This document shows, piece by piece, positions 47,601 through 55,723 of a DNA stretch of 64,000 nucleotides (position 1 is its first letter; each line of letters begins with the position of its first letter). Position numbers and translations under genes: made by a program. The stretch is taken from NCBI GenBank assembly GCA_019096065.1, contig JAGUCH010000006.1, forward strand, positions 2,934,001-2,998,000. Direction: 5' to 3'. Below the pieces are notes generated by a model. The model was not told the origin of the DNA. It ran no database searches and saw only the letters and a program-made list of their open reading frames with translations. This DNA is from Paracyclopina nana. Lineage: Eukaryota > Arthropoda > Copepoda > Cyclopoida > Cyclopettidae.

Positions 47601-50600
47601 GAAGTGGTCGTTTCTGATGCATTGGCTGGTGAAAGCTACACTTTCAACCGGTTTGGTCAGCACATCACCACTCACTTATTGGAGACAAAGGCCAAATTGT
47701 ACACTTTTGTGTATACCAAAAATACAGCCTTAGGGAGGCTTTCAGACATAATTGATGGCCTTGGCAATTCCCTGAGTATCAAAAGAGATTATGCTGGCAA
47801 AGTCCAATCGATTGATAATTCGCTGGGACAAAAATATACGCTCACCCTCGGTCCCATGGGAAGGCTGAAGGCCATTTTCGATCAGTCACTGGCCTTTAGC
47901 TATGACGATCTCGAGGGTCACTTGATTTCCATAACAAATTCTCACAATGGAGACTTCAGAACTTATGAATATGACAAGTATGGTACGGTGAAAGCCATGA
48001 CGTCATCAGATGGAGCGAGGTTCGAGATTGTGACACGTCCATGTGGGTTAACCAGTCGATGTGTTAACATAACTGGCATGGGAGGCTTTGAAGTGCACCA
48101 AAATGGAGATGTGGTCTTTGCCAAGGGTAAGGGGAAATGATTAAAAAGTTGTTCTCTCGCAAGAGCTTTCTCTTTTCGTCATTAATGGCTTTTTTGCTTC
48201 CACAGGAAAATCTTGTGTTTCCTCTGTGGTGAATAAGAGGCAGGATTGGTCAGTGACTGCAATGTCTTGCTCTCGTGTTCATCTGCAAGCTGCTCATCCA
48301 AGTTTGATGAACAAGTCTCAACTTGTGTCATCCCAGGGGAAGCCAACTTCTCAGTGGCTTTCACTCCAAGCCATGTCAAACCAAATGACCTGGACTTACA
48401 AATCCAGCCAAGAGAGCCAGATGCTTTCTAAACAATTACAGGTGATAACATTGACCAAAAGCCGTAACTCTAGAAAGTATTTCTAAACCCAGCAGCTAGA
48501 CCTAAATATTTTATGTGTAACACTTTCTAATATCTGAAAGTGCGTTCATGAAAATTTTGCAATTTGCAGTCATGTGTTTGCTTGAGCATGGTCAAATAGA
48601 GTATTTTTCTACGCAATTGTGGTGAAATGAGCAACTTTCAGAGTGGGCAAAAAGGGGGAGAAAGATGGGCTCTTCGTTCGTAAATTGAGTTCACTGGTTT
48701 GTAATGAACTTGCTGGAGCCAGCATCAGCATGGCTGTATTGATTGCTGTAGATTTGGTATGATTCATGGCTAACGAGAGCCATAGACATGCACACGTGAG
48801 ACAAAAGGCTGAATAATTTGAGTGTGTCCATGTCGAGTCGCACTCCCTATGTCACTTGCAGGATCAATCTGATTGTTTTCGGATGAAAAGGATGTGAGGT
48901 ATTTCCCCCCCTTTTTCCTTAGCAAGCAGCAGATCTTGATGCTCGTTAGCCCTGAACAAAATATAATAGGCTGCTAGCTGCTTTTAGAATCGATATACAC
49001 ACAGAGGGAAGAATCCTCAGGAATGTACTAGTCGACATCAACAATATCAGGGGATTTCGGTTGCAAAACAAACAAGAAGTGATGATGAGGTTTGCATGCA
49101 CCTGCGACTTGCAATGACACACACACTCAAATTATGCTGCCTTTTGTCTCGCATGTGTATGTCCATGGCTTTCATTTGCAATGAATTGGACGAAATCAGA
49201 AGCAACCAATACAGCCATGTTGATGCTGACGCCAGCAAGTTCATCACAAACTTGGTGACTTAATTTGCAGAGCAACCGACAACCATCCCTTGTCCTTTGA
49301 AACTTTGAACGCTGTTCGCATTAGCAAAATTGCATTGCAAAATTGTGGCTTGGGCCATATTTAAACAAACACAGTGGTAGCTAGCATAATGCTAAATAGG
49401 GATCGACGCAATTTAGCTCGCACTTCAACTCTGGTGAAGGCAAACTTTTTTGGCCTTTTTTCGTTCAATTTACCGAGGTATTATAGAATGAGATCTTCCC
49501 CCTTTTTTTTGTTCCTTATCTCACATTGTCCATTTGTGGATGTGCTGTCCAACCGTGAAGAAACTAAGAACCTTTATCCTTTTGCTTGCAGTTTGGCACT
49601 CAACGAAGCAATCAAGCAATGTTCGGTGCTCACTACGATACGAGGTCTAATGAAGAAACCTTTTATAATGGCCAAGGCCAAAGGCTTTTGAGTGTCAAGT
49701 ACAAAAACGGGCTCTTACCGACTGAATGGAGCTCAGGTTCCACCACCATGAGTTACAATTGCTCCCAGTCGTTTGACAGGTAATTCCAAGATTTATGCTT
49801 AAGTAATTCAATCATAAAACCTTGTTAAGATGATCTAGTAGCATACACCTTCCAAGCTGTCCCAAGGGCCTTGGTGTTCATGTGATGTGTAATATGACTC
49901 ATATTCTTGTTAGCATTTGATTTCACGCAAGAGAAAACGCTGTGAGCTCACTATGGGAAAGCATATTAGATATGTTACATGCAATGCATATAATTTAGCC
50001 TCCAGATTTTCCCCGGGTACTTTTCTCACTGTGCCAGCCCCTAACTGGAGTAATATGAATTGATTCATGTGCGTAAATCCTGGATGGTGAGCTATAAGGA
50101 TCTTGTTAGATTTATTTGGATCCCCTTTCATGAACCATTTCTTGGATTATGCACCGAAATTGCTTTGTATATGTCACTCTTATTAGCTCTGCTTGATTAA
50201 TCAAGATACCCCTATACCACAACTCCTAGTCACCCCACCAGAAAGATTAAGATACTTCACAGTTCACTCACATTGAAAATGGCCAAAGTGTGGTCCTAGT
50301 TTAAATGTGTCTTTCATGTGACGTTTACATTACAATTTGGTACAATTTACATAATGTGACCGAAATTTTCATATGTTATATGATGAAGCTATGCAAAGTT
50401 TGATTTGAAGTGTAGTTTAACATTTTGATTTGAATTGTTGTCTCAGGCTGGCGACACATCTCCATTCTAGCCTGTGACTAAAATGTGGAGCTAATGTTAA
50501 GTGACTATGCAGCTTGGCCCAAATGTTAAGAAATGCTTTTTCACTTGAACTAAATTAAATTATTAGTGCTTCTTAAAAACCTTAATACATGCCATGATAA

Positions 50601-53600
50601 TTTGGCCTTTTACTTTTTTAGCTTTAAGACTACTTGGCTATCTTTACCTGGACTTCTAGCATGTAAAGTTCTATGACCAATGTCAATAAGTCTTTAACTC
50701 ATATTGGAGTAGAAATTGTGCATGACATGCATCTCTTCTTAATAGAAGTCTTGAGAGCATATATTATATGTACCAAAAAGTATTGATACCATCAGCAACA
50801 ACATCTCAAAATCATTTTGGTAATTATAGCTAAATTCCACCTCTTACATTCTTATTTTTGCAAAAAAGCAAAACATTCAGTAGGAAATAAGTTTTACATA
50901 CTCCAATCAAGAAAAATGAAGTTAAAGTTTTGATTTACAATTGAATTGTGTAACTCTTTTAGGAAAATTCTGAATACTTCGATTCAAGCGCCATCTCTTA
51001 ATGTTTTTGGTAATTAATTGTTCATGATGACGTCATGGAATAATCTAACAGAATGATGGCAATATTTGAAATTGTTCAAACAGTACAGAAATATTGAAAA
51101 ATTGTCATAACATGCACAGCTTAGCCATGCTTCAAATTCACAGATCAAATTATTCAGAAAAATTGCATTTTAAAAAAATTACATGCATTGTCATTTCATA
51201 TTAAGAGAAATTTGAACTATTCCATAATACAAATTAATTGTCACATAAAGTTTTGATATTAACTATGACGCAACAATCCACATACCACATTTTCAACAGG
51301 AACTTCACATTTCAATTCGGTCTCTGCACATTTCGATTTTTCGGGTGGGGCATTGTGTCCGCTGTATTCTTTTTTGGCTGGAAGAACAAATATTCAATAT
51401 GCATAGTAGTGAAAAAAGCTGGCTTTCTCTTAGCTTTCATCAAAATAAAAAATATAAGAGTATATTGGTGGCCAGTCAAGGGGGGCTAGCAGAGTTGACA
51501 GGCCAATTTCCCCGATTGGGATCGGTCTTGATCATAAAGATGCATGGCTTAACGATAATGTCCAACTCCTAGATGTGTGGTAACATCTACTCATGTGACG
51601 TTCATCTAGTACTCTTTAATATGAGAAAAGTCTTCATTTTTTATTGATATTTTACGGAGTCATGTCTGTTCAATTAATTTCAAAGCCTGTAATCGGGTGT
51701 CGTAAATAAAGATAATTATTAATTTTAGGGCATTTTTTTCAATGAACTGTACTAGAGCTCGCAAAAGAACTTTAATTTCAGCACTGCGTTATTCGAGGTG
51801 AAGACTGTATTTTTAAAAGTACTTCAGTATTCTAGCTCCCCAAAAGCTGACATGGCAGACGTCATTACTTTTTGTTTTCGGGTAATGCATTTTGCGTCAA
51901 TTTTTAATGCTTTTTTGATGCCTTTTCAGGGTTCAACGGTTGATTGAGCGCAAATGTGGGCCCATTGTGGAATCCTTTGGCTACAACGAGCAAAATGGGC
52001 GATTAGAAGAGACTCGCAAGAGCTGCCAGAGGCGACCAGAAAAGTTTACTTATGCACCACCCACAGGCACTTCTCAGCACAGCGGGGTAATTAAATAAAA
52101 CTTTCTTTTAGCAGTAAAACAATGGCGGAGCTCAACTTAGCCGAGAGAGAGAGAGAGCACCTTTCAAAGTAATGAGAACACTTCTACTCTCTTTATTGCA
52201 GCAGCAGCAGCGTAGTATTCTCAATTTCCCCTCATTTCAGCCTCGGGACATTGTGCTGCCCTCGGGCAAACGTTTCTCTTACACTTACGACGCTTTTGGC
52301 CGAGGTTTGGCCTCAGTGAGGCTGCCAGGGGGCGCAGCCTCCATTAAAATTGCATCTCAGTCTGGCCTCTTTGGAGAGACAAAAGTACATATTACTTTAC
52401 CTGGCTTGCCCGACGAAGCACCGTTCACCGCCTATTTCGGGCCGAGTGGCGAGCTGTTGCAAATTCGGCCGCCCTCGGGCAACGGCAACCTCGTCTACAA
52501 ATACAATCATTTGGGCCACCTCTTAAAAACGGCCTCGGGCGACAGCCTCACTGATTACCAATACGGAAATGAGGGCGAAATCACCCGAATTTCCCATGCA
52601 CAAGAGGACAAATTCAGCCTGAAAACCACAATTGTGCAACGGCCCGAGGATTTCACGCTTTTTGAGACCCGCCTGGATTTTGACGCAAAATCGGGCTTGG
52701 CCAACGCGAAATTCGAGCTGACCTATCAGCCCGATTTCACCCGCCCGATTTTGACCGGCCGAATCGGGGCCAAACAACTGCCCGAATTTTACTTACATCA
52801 CGAGTGGACAAGTAGCGCTGCGGGCACAGTGGGCGGAAAGCCGAAAATCGGGCAATTCTCAATCCACCCGCATGATTTGAGTGTGACAAGTTTCACTGAT
52901 GGCCAAGCCACATTCACAATTGGCTCAGATTTTGATGCACTTTTGGTGGAGGGGCGCGAAATATTCCGCGCCAAAATCAGCCTGGACTCTTGCGGCAAAA
53001 TGGCGTCCAATCAAATGACGCTCGTTAAAACGAGTGAGTTGAGCCAAACTTGGAACTATGTTTATGACGCTGATGGCCAGTTGGAGAGTGCCACAATAGT
53101 GGACAATGCAAATTGGCAATATTCCTACGATTCCTTGGGGAATTTGCTTGAAATCAAGTCATCAAATAATGGCGGGAGGAAATTCGAGTATGACCCAAAC
53201 GGCCTCTTTTTGAGGCCGAAAGTCAAGTATGACGAGCGTGGAAACATCCTTCAGACTTCCAAAGGAGCGGAAGTGACCTATGACACATTTGACAGGATCT
53301 CAAGCCTCAAATCTGCCCATTTCCACATTGTGTACATGTATGACCATTTGGGCCGTTTGATTGCGGCCAAAAATGGGGAGGGGGAAGTGACTCAATTTTT
53401 TTATGGCTGGCCAAATAAGCCTTTTTTGCTCAGTCATGCCTACAAGCCACGAGATGGCAGCCTTTCCTCATACATTTATGGGCCTGATGACCGCCTGATT
53501 TTTTATGCCAAAGATGGCCAAGAATTCTACGTGGTGACGGATCGAAATGGGTCGCCCATTGTGGTAGTCAATCCTCAGGGGTTGGTGGTTAAGGAAGTCA

Positions 53601-55381
53601 CTAGGTCACCCTATGGTGAAGTTACGTACGACTCAAATCGAAACTTGGAAATGCATATCGGATTTCATGGTGGGATCAGTGACACTTACCCTGGCTTAAT
53701 CCTCTTTCAAGTAAGTAGTTTATTGGCTCTTCACTGTAAACATTATTTTCTAGGGCTGCTGTGGAAGCCTTTTTTTATTTTCACGTACCATAACTAAGTC
53801 CATTCAATTGTAAGTGCCTTATTTTTTTCGGTACAGTGCTTCAGGCTGGTAAAAATCTTATTATTTAAGCCAATTTGGACTAAAAATTCCGATATGCAGT
53901 TATGTTTGTTTTTCCAGTGCCATCTTATGCACTTTGAAAGGCTCTCTTACACTATAAAGTTACCATCATTGTGTTATGTCTTTTGGGAGATTTGCATTTG
54001 AATGGCTTCATTTCAGAGTGAGTCCGAAGGGAGCTCGAGCCGAGCTTACGATCCATTGACGGGCTCGTTCTTAACCCCACAGTGGAAGCACATTTTGCTG
54101 CGCTACAAAGACCTACAATTGTTCCAGCCTTTGAGCCTTTGGCTACTCTACAGACTGCCTCGTAACGACCCCATTAACGCCAAATTCAATCCATTTCAAG
54201 GCAAGTTCGCTTACTATCTCTGGTGATACATGGAAAAACTTGCAAATTCGGAAGCGCCATCTTACGGCATTTTCACTACCTTTTTTGGGCCTAATTAAGA
54301 GGCTGCATCTACATAAACTTGTATTTTGGCATTTAGTCCGATTATGGCAGCTTTCTATTTTCCCTTGTAGATATTGAGGCATTTCTTGCAGCAAATTAGA
54401 TAGCCCTTTGAATATTCCAATTCTGCGCCTTCTGCTGCAATTTTTGCCAACTTGCCTGATTAATCGCATTTTGTCAACTTTTCTGAGCACCTAGGTTGGT
54501 ACTCTTTGCGCCATCTAGTGGCAATTTCTTTTAACTCGATAACTTGCTCATGGTGTGCATAATCGAATTTTGCAGATCCCGAAAGTTTGCAATCGAGTCT
54601 ACGAGCGCACATTGAGGCTGCTCAGCCCTCGTTCCACGATGACCCAAGAGGTGGCAAATTGGGTCAAGATGCATCAACAACAACGAAGACAATCCCCTCG
54701 GGCCACGTGGCATTGGTGCAAATGCTGTCCAGGTCCAATTTTCATCGTGTCTTGGCACAACTACACCAGCTTTCGTTTCTGCTGCCCAAAAAGTCAGCCT
54801 TGGCAGTGGAAACAGAGGCATTGGTAGAAATCTCCCGATTGACCAGTCCCTTGGGCAAATTCGTATCTTTGAGCTTGAACAAGGATTCCAATCAGGTTAG
54901 CCTCCATTCTGTGGCCTCTGGTAACATCAATGAAGTCCCAAGGGACGTCTTCCATCGGGTTCTTAATGGAGCCTTTTTTGCTGTCAAAATCCAACATGGA
55001 GGATCCGTTGATGCTTTCTATTTTGTCAAGCCAAACATTTATGAGGCCTCAGCTGATGTCAAGTCTTTGCACAGGCTTGGACCAGCTGTCAATTTGACCA
55101 CGCATGACTCACAGAGCTCAGATGGCACACTGGTCGTCGATGTGAAAATCCACCTCGAAGATGTGGTCATTTCCATTAGGTATGGGGCCAGTGTGGCAGC
55201 TGAAAGACTCAGAGTGCTGAGACATGCCTCGAAATTGACTCTGAGAAGAGCTCTCAAAAGTGACAGCACCAACTCAGCGGAGTATGTGAGAAATATTGAG
55301 GAATTTCCTGAACTAGTGGGTGATTTGGCCAATATAAAGTACACTCCTAATAATGGAAGGTCACCAAGACATCATCCTTAA
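24230..55381 (+). CDS. Ten-m: Teneurin (Ten-m/Odz family), complete 24-exon gene
   Basis: A single-pass type II cell-surface adhesion receptor; family members dimerise and bind partners such as latrophilins at neural contacts. Coding exons: 24230-24491, 26128-26249, 28319-28547, 29353-29452, 29513-29650, 30612-30724, 31520-31654, 32251-32805, 37139-37333, 37565-37774, 38353-38626, 38903-38988, 43107-43317, 44199-44327, 44794-45019, 45596-46076, 46462-46978, 47039-48126, 48206-48441, 49592-49779, 51930-52086, 52202-53710, 54017-54200, 54576-55381. Lengths sum to 8,151 nt, so the frame stays open across all 23 junctions and gives 2,716 residues, the usual teneurin length. Introns are GT-AG except the last (GC-AG). 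The start is the first ATG in the first supported exon; that exon begins at an acceptor (24,209/24,210) with no in-frame stop before the ATG, so a longer or alternative N-terminus is possible. The symbol denotes the family; I cannot say which paralogue. Confidence 0.95.
26578..26591 (-). promoter_or_regulatory. GCGCCATCT motif (CTCF- or YY1-like)
   Basis: GCGCCATCTTGAGC; the reverse strand reads GCTCAAGATGGCGC. The core fits CTCF (AGATGGCGC) but CAAGATGGCG also resembles the YY1/Pho site. It lies in teneurin intron 2 inside a small CpG-rich patch at about 26,555-26,595. Confidence 0.3.
27490..27866 (-). repeat. Interspersed repeat family 2, copy 2 (inverted, in teneurin intron 2)
   Basis: Reverse complement carries the same blocks as 22,850-23,215: ATGAATTAAAGCGAATAACA, TTTAACGCTTGCTCTCA, AATCTTGCACATGCAGGTCA and GCTGCCAAAAACT. 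It lies in the intron between teneurin exons 2 and 3. Confidence 0.6.
29747..29919. mobile_element. 173-bp foldback element in teneurin intron 5
   Basis: The left arm GCTAAGCTTAGGTAAAAA and its reverse complement bound the element. The inverted match continues inward through GCAGCTGC and TGTTGAGCGAAAT, so nearly the whole sequence folds into one hairpin. There is no coding content. It starts about 100 bp after a teneurin donor. A target duplication is not evident. Confidence 0.65.
30085..30330. promoter_or_regulatory. CpG-rich island in teneurin intron 5
   Basis: A stretch of about 250 bp is packed with CG dinucleotides (several GCGCGC runs at 30,111-30,120, 30,198-30,224 and 30,242-30,250) in an otherwise AT-rich intron. 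It lies just before the exon that encodes the transmembrane segment. It might be an alternative promoter for a shorter transcript, or a fragment of a GC-rich repeat. No initiation motif is clear. Confidence 0.3.
30612..32805 (+). CDS. Ten-m: Teneurin exons 6-8: membrane span, ectodomain linker and EGF1
   Basis: Exon 6 (30612-30724) encodes residues 284-321, with the single hydrophobic span at about 301-320 ([20 protein letters not shown]) preceded by basic residues and two cysteines, as expected for a type II protein. Exon 7 (31520-31654) is a Ser/Ala-rich linker. Exon 8 (32251-32805) encodes a folded linker domain (about residues 395-515, with YVSS...[16 protein letters not shown] and WYIGVLNDN typical of teneurins) and the first EGF repeat, C522 to C549. 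Two dibasic sites that fit furin-like cleavage occur: KRKR at 382-385 and RAKR at 467-470. Confidence 0.92.
33918..34323. mobile_element. 406-bp foldback MITE in teneurin intron 8
   Basis: About 60 bp at the left end (beginning TAGGCCGATTTCATATAAT) recur inverted at the right end with only a few mismatches. If the element is taken as GGCCGATTTC...GAAATCGGCC, both flanks read TAATA, so the target duplication is TAATA or TA. Internal text (CTCATAACTCAG, GATTGGCACCAAATTTGG) resembles the 384-bp foldbacks at 13,429 and 19,579, so these are probably related families. Confidence 0.85.
35749..36760 (+). repeat. Repeat-rich, SINE-like zone with degenerate internal repeats
   Basis: The phrase CAAGAACTATTCA recurs at about 35,965, 36,024, 36,089 and 36,173, with TTCAACAACATTTCAA-like text between copies. 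Related text on the other strand (CCTTGAATAGT, CTTGAATACTAACTGA) lies at 36,484-36,560. A tRNA-like pol III promoter sits in the middle. The left boundary shares the 15-mer GTCACCCCACCAGAA with 50,230-50,244. The whole may be a SINE or a composite of decayed elements; boundaries are approximate. Confidence 0.4.
36292..36366 (+). repeat. tRNA-like sequence (A and B boxes), probably a SINE head
   Basis: TGTAGTCTAGAGG (36,300-36,312) resembles a pol III A box and GGTTCGAGTCC (36,345-36,355) is a perfect B box, at tRNA-like spacing. The anticodon loop would read TTCCAAA (CCA, Trp-like), but the T stem and acceptor stem do not pair and the anticodon stem is mostly wobble. It is therefore tRNA-derived, not a working tRNA gene. 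Confidence 0.5.
37139..38988 (+). CDS. Ten-m: Teneurin exons 9-12: EGF repeats 2-8
   Basis: Exons 37139-37333, 37565-37774, 38353-38626 and 38903-38988 encode EGF2/3, EGF4/5, EGF6/7 and EGF8. Exons 9 and 10 are symmetrical phase 1-1 modules of two EGF repeats each. EGF2 ([16 protein letters not shown]...) has Tyr and EGF5 ([16 protein letters not shown]...) has Phe where a third cysteine is expected, leaving an odd number of cysteines in each. This is the known teneurin signature in which the free cysteines form the disulfide-linked dimer. Confidence 0.95.
38663..38671 (+). promoter_or_regulatory. AGGTGGCGC motif (CTCF-like core)
   Basis: AGGTGGCGC lies 37 bp after the donor of teneurin exon 11. 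Only the core matches; the upstream CC of the consensus is absent. Confidence 0.2.
40480..40610 (+). promoter_or_regulatory. CpG-rich patch, candidate promoter of the nested SLC35G1-like gene
   Basis: About 130 bp with many CG dinucleotides (GTGCGCGCGTCCG, CGTACGCCCGCCCG) lie 420-550 bp before the nested gene's ATG, inside an AT-rich intron. Position and composition suggest the gene's own promoter. No TATA box or initiator is clear. Confidence 0.4.
41030..42298 (+). CDS. SLC35G1-like EamA/DMT-family membrane protein, nested in a teneurin intron
   Basis: Exons 41030-41298, 41359-41688 and 41851-42298 give 1,047 nt, 348 residues, in frame throughout. The start ATG has A at -3; upstream in-frame sequence has no earlier ATG. 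The protein has about ten hydrophobic helices in two EamA halves (about residues 36-165 and 195-335). Motifs [26 protein letters not shown]-like [14 protein letters not shown] and [11 protein letters not shown] fit the SLC35G group of the drug/metabolite transporter superfamily; human SLC35G1 is about the same length and is reported in ER and plasma membrane, where it associates with STIM1. The true substrate is unknown. Intron 1 is only 60 bp and uses a GC donor (AG|GCAAGT); intron 2 is GT-AG. Confidence 0.9.
42315..42400 (+). ncRNA. Perfect 31-bp hairpin just after the SLC35G1-like stop codon
   Basis: Bases 42,315-42,345 are exactly complementary to 42,370-42,400, with a 24-nt loop between. 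The arms include AGCCTGAGTCGTCAAATAC. The hairpin begins 17 nt after the stop codon, so it would be part of the 3' UTR. Size (86 nt) is close to that of a miRNA or siRNA precursor, but the lack of any mismatch is unusual. The core CAGCCTGAGTCG... is also flanked by TA on both sides, so a tiny mariner-like MITE is an equal alternative. Presence of the hairpin is certain; its class is not. Confidence 0.45.
42886..42891 (+). terminator. Candidate poly(A) signal of the nested gene
   Basis: AATAAA lies 588 bp after the SLC35G1-like stop and before the next teneurin exon, with GT-rich text downstream. Motif match only. Confidence 0.35.
43107..45019 (+). CDS. Ten-m: Teneurin exons 13-15: cysteine-rich segment and TTR-like domain
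   Basis: Exon 13 (43107-43317) encodes [17 protein letters not shown], the conserved Cys-rich segment after the EGF repeats. Exons 14 and 15 (44199-44327, 44794-45019) encode [21 protein letters not shown] and [19 protein letters not shown], the transthyretin-like (carboxypeptidase regulatory type) beta-sandwich that follows in all teneurins (about residues 877-960). Phases (2, 2, 0) agree with neighbours. Confidence 0.95.
45596..48126 (+). CDS. Ten-m: Teneurin exons 16-18: FN-plug, NHL propeller and start of the YD shell
   Basis: Exon 16 (45596-46076) encodes the FN-plug region, including [20 protein letters not shown] and [19 protein letters not shown], which are teneurin signatures. Exons 17 and 18 (46462-46978, 47039-48126) encode the NHL six-bladed propeller ([53 protein letters not shown]). 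The end of exon 18 begins the YD barrel ([18 protein letters not shown]). In known structures the FN-plug closes the bottom of the barrel and the NHL domain mediates homophilic contact. Confidence 0.95.
48206..53710 (+). CDS. Ten-m: Teneurin exons 19-22: YD-repeat shell
   Basis: Exons 48206-48441, 49592-49779, 51930-52086 and 52202-53710 encode the Tyr-Asp-rich repeats of the large barrel related to bacterial RHS/YD proteins. Exon 22 is 1,509 bp with repeated [51 protein letters not shown] and finally the RHS-core-like segment [10 protein letters not shown]...[11 protein letters not shown]...[14 protein letters not shown]. Exons 19 and 20 are less conserved. Exon 22 begins at tandem CAG acceptors (52,199-52,210), which may allow one to three fewer glutamines. 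Confidence 0.93.
48442..49591. other. Teneurin intron 19 (1.15 kb)
   Basis: No gene, repeat or regulatory site that I can support. Small open frames only. Confidence 0.6.
49780..51929. other. Teneurin intron 20 (2.15 kb), AT-rich
   Basis: No coding sequence is visible. The 15-mer GTCACCCCACCAGAA at 50,230-50,244 also marks the edge of the repeat zone at 35,749, hinting at an old element end. A GCGCCATCT motif lies at 50,988. Confidence 0.5.
50988..51001 (-). promoter_or_regulatory. GCGCCATCT motif
   Basis: GCGCCATCTCTTAA in teneurin intron 20. Only the core agrees with the CTCF consensus; one of four GCGCCATCT copies in this window, all in the same orientation. Confidence 0.2.
54017..55381 (+). 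CDS. Ten-m: Teneurin exons 23-24: end of the shell and C-terminal region
   Basis: Exon 23 (54017-54200) has [18 protein letters not shown], the conserved segment where the chain enters the barrel. Exon 24 (54576-55381) encodes residues about 2,449-2,716: the internal linker and the C-terminal toxin-like fold (Tox-GHH relative) that animal teneurins inherited as part of the receptor, with [10 protein letters not shown] and the TCAP-like tail [20 protein letters not shown]. The reading frame requires a GC donor after exon 23 (CAAG|GCAAGT). The segment between the two landmarks is shorter than in vertebrates and more basic at the very end (SPRHHP). Confidence 0.93.
54254..54267 (-). promoter_or_regulatory. 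GCGCCATCT motif (CTCF-like), last teneurin intron
   Basis: GCGCCATCTTACGG; reverse strand CCGTAAGATGGCGC fits CCNNNAGRKGGCGC. It is 254 bp from a second, stronger match in the same intron and the same orientation. Confidence 0.35.
54508..54521 (-). promoter_or_regulatory. CTCF-like site, last teneurin intron
   Basis: GCGCCATCTAGTGG; reverse strand CCACTAGATGGCGC is a textbook CTCF core. It lies 55 bp before the final teneurin exon. Confidence 0.45.
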
Positions 55382-55717
55382 TTTCCTTCATTATTATTAC
55401 TTTTAGCTTCCATGAACTGTTTCAGTGTTTCTCTTGATCCCATCAAATATTGTAAGTAAAACCTAGTCTGGAAAAAGCATTTTCCAATTTTATATTCAGT
55501 GCTGTGAACAGGAGCGAAATATGACTTCTATTATTGTGTACATTATGAAATCAGAAAACCAGAAAGAGTGCTGTGATATTTGAATTTCTTTCTCTGTATA
55601 TCAATTGCCCCTCCCAATCATCATTAAAATAATAATCATGATACTTATGATTGTTTATCCCTAGTTAACGTAACTCAAATCGAATCGTAGATGTCAAAAA
55701 CAACAACCATGGTTGGT

Positions 55718-55723
55718 AATAAA
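55718..55723 (+). terminator. Candidate teneurin poly(A) signal
   Basis: AATAAA, 337 bp after the stop codon, followed by a TG-rich stretch. Motif match only. Confidence 0.4.

Noticed and set aside
45596-55381. Bacterial RHS/YD gene or contamination
   Set aside because: The same reading frame is interrupted by spliceosomal introns in consistent phase and is joined to EGF, TTR-like and NHL exons, as in animal teneurins.
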